Translations under genes and position numbers: made by a program
The notes under the pieces: generated by a model
Database searches by the model: none
What the model was told of the DNA's origin: nothing
Seen by the model: the letters and a program-made list of their open reading frames with translations, nothing else
Origin: Deltaproteobacteria bacterium
Lineage (GTDB): Bacteria; Myxococcota_A; UBA9160; JAFDET01
Assembly (NCBI GenBank): GCA_019310195.1
Contig: JAFDET010000041.1
Location: 1-19,965, forward strand
Reading direction: 5' to 3'
Length of the DNA stretch: 19,965 nt
In this document: piece by piece, positions 7,021 to 14,270 of the stretch
Position numbering within the stretch: position 1 is the stretch's first letter
Layout: each line of letters begins with the position of its first letter

Positions 7021-7050
7021 CCACGGCGGCTCGGCTCTCCGGTGCCGTGC

Positions 7051-7056
7051 TAGCGT
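7051..7056 (+). promoter_or_regulatory. Putative -10 hexamer for leaderless AlkP-superfamily gene
   Basis: TAGCGT lies 5 nt before the ATG at 7062, and no Shine-Dalgarno is present. The arrangement matches other leaderless-type starts in this window. Confidence 0.4.
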
Positions 7057-7061
7057 CCCGC

Positions 7062-8648
7062 ATGGCCCGCCGGGCAGGCTTCGTTCTCGCTGCTGTTCTC
7101 GTCGTCGCAGCGGCCCTTCCCGCCGGCGCCCGCGTGGTGCTGGTGGGCATCGACGGGCTCGGGTGGAGCCTGGTGGATCCCATGCTCGCGGCGGGCGAGA
7201 TGCCTCACTTGGCCGCCATCCTCGAGCGCGGCATCGCCGCCGACCTGGACACCGTCGAGCCGGTGATCTCGCCGGCGGTCTGGTCGAGCATCGCAACCGG
7301 CCGCAGCCCCGACTCACACGGCATCAAGGGCTTCATGGCCACGCGCATGCAGCTTCGCACGCCGACGATCTTCGACCGGTTGGCGGGGGACGGCCGGCGC
7401 GTGGGCCTCTACGACTACTTGGTCACCTGGCCGCCGCCCGCGCTGCCCGACGGCTTCGTGGTGCCGGGCTGGATGCGACGCGGCCCCGAGATCTGGCCCG
7501 TGGACTTGTGGGATCGCACCGGTGTGGGCGCGTACTGGGTGGTGTACGACCGCGCGCTGACGCGGGAAGAGCACGTCGCCGAGATTCGCAAGGAGCTGAA
7601 GCGCAAGCCCGCCACATTCACCGCGCTGCTCGAAGCCTGGAAGCCGGACGTCGCGGCGATGATCGTGTATGCGGTGGATCGCACCGGGCACCGCTTCTGG
7701 CGCGACGGCTGGCCTGACGCCGGAGACGAGGGGTTACCGACCACCGCGCCTCGCGAGGGAAGCCTGATGCGCGAGGTGCTGCGCGGCCTGGACGCGGGCC
7801 TGGGCGAGATCAGCGCCGCGTTGCAGCCCGAGGACGTGCTGCTGCTGGCGTCGGATCACGGTTTCCAGGCGGGTGAGCCTCGCTACGTGTGGGCGGGGCG
7901 GACGCGGGACCACCTGCGCGCAGGCGGGCTCGACGAAACCCGTGACGGCTTCATCCTGGTTCGCGAGTGGGGCGTCATCGTGGCTCGGGTGCGCCCCGGC
8001 CCGTTCGACGAACGCGACGCGACGCTCGACCGACTGGCCGCGTTCTTCGAGAGCGCGCGTGGTCCCGATGGAAAGCGGCTGCTCGATGTCCAGGTGCTGG
8101 ATGGCGTGGAACGCCCCGCGGACCGGCGTCGCTCGCTCTGGGTCCGCGTCCGGCAGCGCGGCTTTCGCCTCGTCGCCCGCTACGTGTTCGGTGCAACGTT
8201 CGATGAGCCGGCCCACGGCTGGGTTGTTGCCCGCTTCGACGGCGATCGGATGAAGGCGTTCTGGCCCGATGCTGACGTGCACATCGCGGGTCGGAAACTG
8301 CGGGCCGACGAGCTGGCCGCGCGCGAGGACTTCGACGGACAGCATGATCCCACCGCGGTCTTCGTCGCCGCCGGCGGGCCGATCCGCGCACGTGCCGAGC
8401 GCGGGCGGCTCAGCGTGCTGGACGTGGCGTCGCTGGTGGCCTACCTGGCCGGCGAGCCCGTGCCCGATGACCTGGAGGGTACGTTACCGCGGGACTGGAT
8501 CGATCCCGCCTGGCTTGAGGCGCATCCGCCGCGCAGCGTGCCGGCATCCCAGCTTCCTGGTCTGGTTCCATCGGAGGCTGCACCCGCAGCGGCAGTCGGC
8601 GACCCCGCCATGCTCGAACGCCTGCGCTCCCTCGGCTACGTGGAATGA
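7062..8648 (+). CDS. Secreted alkaline phosphatase superfamily phosphodiesterase/phosphohydrolase
   Basis: A 528-aa protein with a signal peptide (MARRAGFVLAAVLVVAAALPAGA), so probably periplasmic or exported. The mature protein has the two-metal AlkP/NPP core: VLVGIDGLGW (Asp31), ISPAVWSSIATGRSPDSHGI with Ser70 the likely nucleophile position (Thr in many NPP relatives), AVDRTGHRFW, LLASDHGFQ and FDGQHDPTAVFV for the remaining Asp/His ligands. It ends in MLERLRSLGYVE, a tail seen in many AlkP and sulfatase-like proteins; in some relatives TPR repeats follow, but none do here. The substrate, a phosphate mono- or diester, cannot be assigned. The next in-frame Met upstream belongs to antisense sequence, so the ATG at 7062 is the sensible start. 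It ends 10 bp before the second REP-like element. Confidence 0.87.
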   Translation: MARRAGFVLAAVLVVAAALPAGARVVLVGIDGLGWSLVDPMLAAGEMPHLAAILERGIAADLDTVEPVISPAVWSSIATGRSPDSHGIKGFMATRMQLRTPTIFDRLAGDGRRVGLYDYLVTWPPPALPDGFVVPGWMRRGPEIWPVDLWDRTGVGAYWVVYDRALTREEHVAEIRKELKRKPATFTALLEAWKPDVAAMIVYAVDRTGHRFWRDGWPDAGDEGLPTTAPREGSLMREVLRGLDAGLGEISAALQPEDVLLLASDHGFQAGEPRYVWAGRTRDHLRAGGLDETRDGFILVREWGVIVARVRPGPFDERDATLDRLAAFFESARGPDGKRLLDVQVLDGVERPADRRRSLWVRVRQRGFRLVARYVFGATFDEPAHGWVVARFDGDRMKAFWPDADVHIAGRKLRADELAAREDFDGQHDPTAVFVAAGGPIRARAERGRLSVLDVASLVAYLAGEPVPDDLEGTLPRDWIDPAWLEAHPPRSVPASQLPGLVPSEAAPAAAVGDPAMLERLRSLGYVE

Positions 8649-8657
8649 CCGTGCAGA

Positions 8658-8784
8658 GGGGGACGTTCCTGCATAACTGCATCCAGTGCCACTCCTGCAT
8701 TGGGGGTCAGCCCTTCCGGTAGGACTGACCCCCAATGCAGTTATGCAGGAACGTCCCCCAATGCAGGAGTGGTACTGGGTGCAG
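8658..8784. repeat. REP-like inverted repeat element, copy B
   Basis: 8658-8682 and 8735-8759 are exact 25-bp reverse complements carrying the core GGGGGACGTTCCTGCATAAC. Between them, ATTGGGGGTCAG (8699-8710) pairs with CTGACCCCCAAT (8725-8736) around a 14-nt loop. A second module, 8681-8700 (CCAGTGCCACTCCTGCAT), recurs inverted at 8761-8780 with two mismatches, but outside the 25-bp arm, so the element is a mosaic of modules and not a simple hairpin. The same modules make up the element at 3545-3707. It occupies almost all of the space between two convergent genes. Confidence 0.92.
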
Positions 8785-8787
8785 GGG

Positions 8788-9618
8788 TCAGTTGCGGCGG
8801 TAGAGGAGCAGGGTCAGGTCGTCGGGCTTGGAAGGCTCGCCGCTGCGCGGCGCCGTCATGCGGCGGTGGCAGGCTTCGGGCGCCCTGCGCAGCGCAGCCT
8901 CCAGCGGTCCGGTTGCCACGGCTGCAGCGATCTCATCCGCGGACAGGTTGTCGAAGAGCCCGTCGCTGCCCATCACCACCGTGTCTCGCATTGCCAGATG
9001 CAGGTGCGGTCCGATCTCGATGCGCATGTCGGGGGTGCCGATGGCGTTGGAGATGAAGTGGCGTTCCTCGTGGTGCAGCGCCTCCTGCGCGTCCAGCAGC
9101 CCCGCCTCTACGGCGTAGCCCACCGGCGAGTGGGACACGGTCTGGAGCTTGAGGCGTCCGCGCTGACCCGTGACGAAGATCTCCGAGTCCCCGGTGTGGA
9201 AGGGGCGCACGCAGCCCTGCTCCAGTGCGGCCACCACCAAGGTGGTGGTGCCGCCGCCGTCGGCGGATACCAGCTCCTGGTTGGCGCGCTCGAACCCGTT
9301 GAGGATGGCCGTGCGCAGCTCGTCGCCCTCGCGTACGGCGTCCGCCAGGGCGGCCTGGAGCGCGCGCAGCGCGACCTCGGCCGCCTGTCCGCCCGCGGGT
9401 CCGCCGCCCACGCCGTCGGCGACCGCCAGCACGCCACGCTCCCGGTCGAAGGGGATCAGCGCGGCGCCGTCCTCGTTGGCGTCGTCCGAGCCCGGTCGCC
9501 GCGTAGTGAAGACGCCTGCCGTCCCTCCGGCGAACCGGAGGATCGCTCCCTCGGCCATGTCCCGGCCGCACAGGAGCACCGCGTCACTGGGTTGCTCCAC
9601 GGGTGCACCCCCTCTCAC
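8788..9618 (-). CDS. PP2C/PPM-type serine/threonine phosphatase
   Basis: A 276-aa cytoplasmic protein with the metal-binding aspartates of PPM phosphatases: DANEDGAALI, VLAVADGVGGG, VVMGSDGLFDN and, near the C-terminus, KPDDLTLLLY. VFTTRRPGSDDANEDG matches the start of the catalytic domain. It dephosphorylates Ser/Thr phosphoproteins, but no kinase partner is encoded nearby. FHTGDSEIFVTGQRG is the usual mid-domain strand pair. GTG at 9618 is chosen, with TGGAG 5 nt upstream; a second GTG 6 codons in and a Met at residue 21 are alternatives, all before the domain. It diverges from the LLM gene across 41 bp and converges on the AlkP-superfamily gene at the REP-like element. Confidence 0.9.
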   Translation of the reverse strand: MRGGAPVEQPSDAVLLCGRDMAEGAILRFAGGTAGVFTTRRPGSDDANEDGAALIPFDRERGVLAVADGVGGGPAGGQAAEVALRALQAALADAVREGDELRTAILNGFERANQELVSADGGGTTTLVVAALEQGCVRPFHTGDSEIFVTGQRGRLKLQTVSHSPVGYAVEAGLLDAQEALHHEERHFISNAIGTPDMRIEIGPHLHLAMRDTVVMGSDGLFDNLSADEIAAAVATGPLEAALRRAPEACHRRMTAPRSGEPSKPDDLTLLLYRRN

Positions 9619-9627
9619 CCGGGCTCC

Positions 9628-9633
9628 AGGATA
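9628..9633 (-). promoter_or_regulatory. Putative -10 hexamer of PP2C gene
   Basis: Minus-strand TATCCT lies 9 nt before the GTG start, so the 5' UTR would be only a few nucleotides. No -35 is recognisable. Confidence 0.3.
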
Positions 9634-9647
9634 GGCCAGCGGATGGG

Positions 9648-9653
9648 TAGAAT
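9648..9653 (+). promoter_or_regulatory. Putative -10 hexamer for leaderless LLM gene
   Basis: TAGAAT is exactly 6 nt before the ATG at 9660, which puts the expected transcription start on the A of ATG. No Shine-Dalgarno is present. Confidence 0.45.
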
Positions 9654-9659
9654 CCCGGA

Positions 9660-10577
9660 ATGAAAAGCGAGCTCGGTCTGATCCTGCCCCTGCACGGGGC
9701 GGTCTTCGCAGAGGCCCTGGCCGGCGCTCGCGCCGCCGACGAGGCCGGCGTGGCGGCTGTCTGGGTGCCCGACACGCTCATGAACCAGGGGCGGCCTAGC
9801 GCTGGAGTCCTGTCCTGCGAGGCCGTCCTGGCGGCAGCGGCGGCGGTGGTCCAGCGCGCGCGCCTGGGCACGCTGGTTCTCTCCACGCCGTTTCGGCATC
9901 CGCCCCTCCTGGCCAAGCAGCTGGCCAGCATCGAGTCTCTGGTGCCGGGCCGGCTGGTGGTGGGCCTGGGCGCCGGCGGCCTGACCTACCAGACGACCTG
10001 CCGCCAGCTCGGCTATCCGCTGCTGCCGCCGCTGGATCGGGTTGCCCACGTGGAGGAGACGGTCGCCTGCCTGCGCGCCCTGTGGGGCGACGATCCCGCG
10101 GAGTTCGAGGGCCGTTTCTTCGGGGCCCATCAAGTCCGCATCTACCCGCGTCCGGAGCGCCCGATCCCGATCGTGCTGGCGGCTCGCCGCCGCCGCATGC
10201 TCGCGCTCGCCGCTCGGATCGCCGACGGCTGGAACTGTCCGCTGCCCCACGAGCTGACCCAGGGTCTGGAGGTGTTGGAGAAGCTGGGGCGCGCGCGCGA
10301 CACCCTGGACGTATCGGTCTACGCAATCGGCGTGTTGGGCGAGAACGAGGCCGACGCGAAGCGCGCGCTGGAGCGCGCCGGCCCGTCGGCCCAGCTCTTC
10401 GGCGATGTGGAGTCGCACCATGTCTTCGGCGCGCCCGAGCGCGCCGCCGATTGCATCGCCCGGCTCCATCAACAGGGTGCAACCCACGTGGCCCTCGACC
10501 CTCGCGGGCGCCCGCTGGACGAGTGGGTGGACTTGCTCGCGCGGGAGGTGATGCCGCGGCTGGGCGTGACGGGCTAG
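9660..10577 (+). CDS. LLM-class flavin-dependent oxidoreductase (bacterial luciferase-like)
   Basis: A 305-aa TIM-barrel protein of the luciferase-like monooxygenase superfamily. It opens with GLILPLHGAVFAEALAGARAADEAGVAAVWVPDTL. The conserved block follows (RARLGTLVLSTPFRHPPLLAKQLASIESLVPGRLVVGLGAG), then ALWGDDPAEFEGRFF and RPIPIVLAARRRRMLALAARIADGWN. These fit the F420- or FMN-dependent members annotated as LLM-class; cofactor and substrate cannot be told apart by eye. No F420 or flavin partner gene is adjacent. The start has no Shine-Dalgarno but a TAGAAT hexamer 6 nt upstream. Its TAG stop overlaps the stop of the convergent histidine kinase gene within a shared CTAG. Confidence 0.92.
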   Translation: MKSELGLILPLHGAVFAEALAGARAADEAGVAAVWVPDTLMNQGRPSAGVLSCEAVLAAAAAVVQRARLGTLVLSTPFRHPPLLAKQLASIESLVPGRLVVGLGAGGLTYQTTCRQLGYPLLPPLDRVAHVEETVACLRALWGDDPAEFEGRFFGAHQVRIYPRPERPIPIVLAARRRRMLALAARIADGWNCPLPHELTQGLEVLEKLGRARDTLDVSVYAIGVLGENEADAKRALERAGPSAQLFGDVESHHVFGAPERAADCIARLHQQGATHVALDPRGRPLDEWVDLLAREVMPRLGVTG

Positions 10578-12331
10578 ATCCCCGCGCCCGGATCGAGGCC
10601 GCCGGGCAACCTCACCTCGAAGCAGGTCCCGCCGCAGTCCGGAGACTCGACCCGGAGCTCCCCGTCGTGGCTCGTCACGATCTGGTAGGCGATGGCCAGA
10701 CCGAGGCCGGTCCCCTCACCGACGGCCTTGGTGGTGAAGAACGGGTCGAAGACGCGCTGCAACAGATCCGGCTCGATTCCGTGGCCGTCGTCTTCGATGC
10801 GTACGCAGACGCCGGCCCCTTCCGGACGCGTGGTAATCCGGATCAGCCCGTCGTCGGTGATCGCCTGCGCCGCGTTGAGAATCAGGTTGAGGAAGACTTG
10901 CTTCAGCTCCTGCGTCGAGGCACGCACCAGCGGAAGTTCGCAATAGTGAGTTTCGACCCGTCCGTGCTGCTGGAGGTGCGGTGCACCCACGCGCAGGGCC
11001 GCCTCCACCGCGTCGTTGACGCTCACCAGCTCGCGCTCGCCGTGACCGGCATGGGAGAAGCCCAGCACGTCTCGCACGATGGAGGCCGCGCGGTCCACGC
11101 CCTCGATGGTCTCGTCGATGAGCTGCCGACCTTCGTCCACGCGCTCGTGCGTCTCCGGATCGGCTCGGTGCTCCAGCCGTTTGGCCAGCTCGTCCCAGTG
11201 CTCGTGCAGCAGACCCAGGTTCGAGCGGGCGTAGGCGATGGGGTTGTTGATCTCGTGGGCGATTCCGGCGGCCAGCTCACCCACGGCCGCCAGGCGGCCC
11301 GACGTCACCAGCCGGCGGCGCAGCTCGACCACTTCCCGGAGATCCCGGACCACCAGAACCACCGCAACGGGCTGGCCCGAGCGTTCGCGCACCACCGAGG
11401 ATCCCACCGACACGGGGATCCGGTTGTCCTCGGCGTCCAGCAGCGCGCACTCGTGCTCGGCCACCTCCTGCAGCGGGTCTCCCAGGTTCGGGATCAGGTC
11501 GCCGGCCAGCCGGCTCTCCAGTCGTTCGGGCGCACACCCGGCCAACCGGCCCAGGCTGGCGTTCGCGGCGCGGATCCAGCCGTCGGGGCGCAGCAGGGCG
11601 ATACCTTCCCCCAGGCTCTCGAAGATCTCGCGGCCGAACGTAGTGGGGGCCACCAAGGGGTACGTGTACCGGTAGAGAGTCCAGGCGATCACGCCGTTGA
11701 GAAGGGCGAACGCCGCGGTCCCGAAGCGGGGCACCTGAAAGCCCAGGTAGGGAAGAAGCCCGTCGGTGGCCGATGCGATCGTCGCCGGAAGCGAGACTCC
11801 CAGTACGAGCAGCAGCATCTGCTCGCGCTCGGCTGCCGACGGTGAGGTGCGGAAGGTCCGCCACATCACCCAGAGCGCCACCGTCACGCAGGCCATCGTG
11901 AACACGTAGAACGCGACGTAGCTGCGGGCGAGGCCGTAGGACCATCCCCAGGCGTGGCGGGTCACGACGCCGTCGTGGATCAGCGGGGTGGTGAGATCCA
12001 CCGCGACGACTGCGACCGAGAAGGCGTAGAGCACGGGAAGGGCCCTGCGGATCCGCGGCGCCGGATCCTGGGCCAGCTCGCAGAACAGGTGGAGCGCCAC
12101 CGGTCCCAGCCCGGCCCAGCCGATCGAGGAGAGCTTCACCAGGCGCAGCACGACGGCGGGATCCTCGGCTGCGTTCCACAGCACCTCACATCCCGCCCAC
12201 CAGCTCACGCCCCCGACCAGGAGTGCTGCCAGCCGGTTGGCGCGGCGGACCGGATCGCGAGCCAGGATGGCCGCGGCGATCATGGCCGACGCCACGCACG
12301 AGAGCAGCGGGATGACCATGTACGGGTGCAT
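10574..12331 (-). CDS. Membrane sensor histidine kinase (7TM-like sensor, PAS, HisKA, HATPase)
   Basis: 585 aa from MHPYMVIPLL. Several hydrophobic helices in about residues 3-222 form an N-terminal sensor of the histidine-kinase 7TM type. A PAS domain follows (about 235-330; FESLGEGIALLRPDGWIRAANASL), then HisKA with the phosphoacceptor His359 in GELAAGIAHEINNPIAYARS, and a C-terminal ATPase with N-box NLILNAAQAI, IEDDGHGIEPD, FDPFFTTK and GTGLGLAIAYQI. It autophosphorylates in response to an unknown membrane signal. No response regulator gene is in the window, so it is an orphan here. The start is uncertain: in-frame ATGs exist up to 14 codons further out and a GTG at 12391; I chose the one where the first membrane helix begins. 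Confidence 0.9.
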   Translation of the reverse strand: MHPYMVIPLLSCVASAMIAAAILARDPVRRANRLAALLVGGVSWWAGCEVLWNAAEDPAVVLRLVKLSSIGWAGLGPVALHLFCELAQDPAPRIRRALPVLYAFSVAVVAVDLTTPLIHDGVVTRHAWGWSYGLARSYVAFYVFTMACVTVALWVMWRTFRTSPSAAEREQMLLLVLGVSLPATIASATDGLLPYLGFQVPRFGTAAFALLNGVIAWTLYRYTYPLVAPTTFGREIFESLGEGIALLRPDGWIRAANASLGRLAGCAPERLESRLAGDLIPNLGDPLQEVAEHECALLDAEDNRIPVSVGSSVVRERSGQPVAVVLVVRDLREVVELRRRLVTSGRLAAVGELAAGIAHEINNPIAYARSNLGLLHEHWDELAKRLEHRADPETHERVDEGRQLIDETIEGVDRAASIVRDVLGFSHAGHGERELVSVNDAVEAALRVGAPHLQQHGRVETHYCELPLVRASTQELKQVFLNLILNAAQAITDDGLIRITTRPEGAGVCVRIEDDGHGIEPDLLQRVFDPFFTTKAVGEGTGLGLAIAYQIVTSHDGELRVESPDCGGTCFEVRLPGGLDPGAGI

Positions 12332-12473
12332 GCGCGAGACGACTCCCCGCATCATGCATCGGCTGCACGCCCGCATGGCTTGACGGCTCACGAGCCGGCA
12401 GCAGCGGATGCAAGCCCTCGAAAGTGAAGGGTTCCGCTCGGCGGACCCGAAGGCCGCGAAAGGCGCCCAGGGA

Positions 12474-12491
12474 CGTCAAGAACGCTTGACG
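12474..12491. promoter_or_regulatory. Inverted repeat in the kinase/diguanylate cyclase intergenic region
   Basis: CGTCAAG, a 4-nt spacer, then CTTGACG form a perfect 7-bp inverted repeat about 30 bp upstream of the diguanylate cyclase ATG. It could be an operator. No other support is visible. Confidence 0.3.
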
Positions 12492-12521
12492 ACAGGTCGA
12501 TGAGCAAGCGGGGAGTCGTGC

Positions 12522-14270
12522 ATGGCGGATGCGCCTGAGCAGGCGTCTACGAGCGCAGTCAATACGGAACCGTGGAGCCGCGTGCGCGCGGTTCTGCGTG
12601 CGCCCCTGCGCAGCCTGCCGTCGAGGATCATCCTGTCGGTGTTCGGCGCGGCGTTGGTCACGTCGCTGGCCGTGACACTGGTTTCCACGTCTTCCATCGA
12701 ATCCTTTCTGCGTCGAAAGATCGACCAGAAGTTCCCCGCCACCCTGAGCAGCGCGTCGGAACGCCTGGATCTGTGGTACGCGCAGCGGCGCCTGGACATC
12801 GAGACGTTCGCCCGCAGCACGACGGTGATCGAAAACGCCGCGCACATGAATCTGGCCGAGGGGGCGCTCAAGCGGGGGCGCGCGACGGAGACGCTGGGCC
12901 AGTACCTGGACTACGTGCTGGAGCGCTTTCCCCAGTACGAGGCCTTGCTGCTGCTGGACGACCAGGGTGCCGAGGTCCTGCGGGTCGGAACGGATCTGCA
13001 GTTGCCGCCAGGGCTGTTGCTGGGCATGTCCCAGGTCGCTGCATCCAGCCTGGGCGGGGTTCATCCGGTGCCCGGCGGCCGCGTTCAGGTCGCGTCGTCG
13101 CCCATCGTGGACTCCGGCGGCCGGCGGCTGGGTTCGCTCCATGCGCTGATTCACGGCCAAGCCATCGTTCCCGTCCTGTACGACGACCAGATGGGTGAGG
13201 CAGGCGTCATCTACATCGTGGATCGCAGCGGGAGGACGCTGTTCCAGAGCTCGGGCAGTGCACCCCGGGCCGATTTCCCGTTGGCTCTGCCGGCGCCGGG
13301 CGCCGAGACGCTCGTCGAGGATTACACGTCGTCTTCCGGCGATCACGTGGTAGGCAGCGCCGTTCGCTTCGCGCGCTTCGGCTGGACGCTCGTGGTGGAG
13401 GAGAGCTACGACGAGGCGTTTGCCCCGGTGGTGGCGGTCATCCGCCGCATCCTCGGCATCAACCTCGGCATCGTGATGCTTTTCGGGCTGGCCGCCTATC
13501 AGTTCGCACGGTCGATCGTACGTCCCATCAAGGCGCTGTCGGAGGGTGCCCGCCGCATTGCCGACGGGGAGACGGACGTCGTCATCCCGCTTCCGTCGTC
13601 CCAGGACGAGATCGAGGTACTGATCCGCGTCTTCAACGAGATGAGCCAGCGGCTGCGCAAGAACCAGGGGGAGCTGGAGCGGAGCCGCATGGAGATCCAG
13701 CGGGCGAACGGCCAGCTGGTCTCCCAGAACGAGGAGCTGCAGCGGGTCAACGAGGTTCTCGAGCAGCTCTCCATCACCGATGGACTGACCAAGCTGCACA
13801 ACCATCGCTTCTTCCAGGATCATCTGGTGCGCGAAATGAGGCGGGCACGGCGAACCGGTGAGCCTCTGGCCCTGATCCTGATCGACATTGATGACTTCAA
13901 GACCCTGAACGATCGCCACGGACATGCCGCCGGCGATACGGTGCTGCGCGAGGTCGCCGTCGAGATGAATTCGGTGCTGCGCGAGATGGACGTGTTGGCC
14001 CGTTACGGAGGCGAGGAGTTCGCCTTGGTGGCGAGCCAGACGGATCTGGACGGGGCCCTCGCGCTGAGCGAGAAGATCCGGCTGGCGGTCTGCGAGGCGC
14101 GTTTCGAGCTCGACGGCGTGGACGAGCCGGCTACCGTGACCGTGTCCGTGGGTGCGGCAGTGTTCCGGGGTGACGAGAAGGAGCTCTTCCGCGACGCGGA
14201 TCGCGCCCTGTACGCGGCCAAGTCCCAGGGCAAGGACTGCGTGGTGGTCGCGGAGGAGCCCAGCGTCTAG
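12522..14270 (+). CDS. Diguanylate cyclase with dCache-like periplasmic sensor, HAMP and GGDEF
   Basis: 582 aa. TM1 is at about 36-56 (IILSVFGAALVTSLAV), followed by a roughly 245-residue extracytoplasmic region with dCache character. TM2 is at about 306-326, HAMP at about 327-380 (RSIVRPIKALSEGARRIADG), then a coiled coil (about 375-415) and GGDEF from SITDGLTKLHNHRFF (417). The A-site is GGEEF at 496-500, an active variant. An inhibitory I-site RxxD (REMD, 487-490) is intact, so product feedback by c-di-GMP is expected. It makes c-di-GMP from two GTP at the inner membrane. ATG 12522 has GGGGAG 6 nt upstream. It is divergent from the histidine kinase; the two may share control, but no direct evidence is seen. 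No EAL domain is present. Confidence 0.94.
   Translation: MADAPEQASTSAVNTEPWSRVRAVLRAPLRSLPSRIILSVFGAALVTSLAVTLVSTSSIESFLRRKIDQKFPATLSSASERLDLWYAQRRLDIETFARSTTVIENAAHMNLAEGALKRGRATETLGQYLDYVLERFPQYEALLLLDDQGAEVLRVGTDLQLPPGLLLGMSQVAASSLGGVHPVPGGRVQVASSPIVDSGGRRLGSLHALIHGQAIVPVLYDDQMGEAGVIYIVDRSGRTLFQSSGSAPRADFPLALPAPGAETLVEDYTSSSGDHVVGSAVRFARFGWTLVVEESYDEAFAPVVAVIRRILGINLGIVMLFGLAAYQFARSIVRPIKALSEGARRIADGETDVVIPLPSSQDEIEVLIRVFNEMSQRLRKNQGELERSRMEIQRANGQLVSQNEELQRVNEVLEQLSITDGLTKLHNHRFFQDHLVREMRRARRTGEPLALILIDIDDFKTLNDRHGHAAGDTVLREVAVEMNSVLREMDVLARYGGEEFALVASQTDLDGALALSEKIRLAVCEARFELDGVDEPATVTVSVGAAVFRGDEKELFRDADRALYAAKSQGKDCVVVAEEPSV

Noticed and set aside
6441..7061. N-terminal extension of the AlkP-superfamily protein by more than 200 residues in the same open frame
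   Set aside because: This stretch is antisense to the creatininase-family gene and its translation looks like no protein family; the signal peptide begins at 7062.
9690..11845. Long plus-strand open frame across the LLM end and the histidine kinase
   Set aside because: Its translation is low-complexity Arg/Ala/His-rich and is antisense to HisKA and HATPase motifs that are clearly real.
12186..13925. Long minus-strand open frame of 579 codons opposite the diguanylate cyclase
   Set aside because: It is a high-GC shadow frame; the plus strand encodes recognisable HAMP and GGDEF motifs and the antisense translation shows none.
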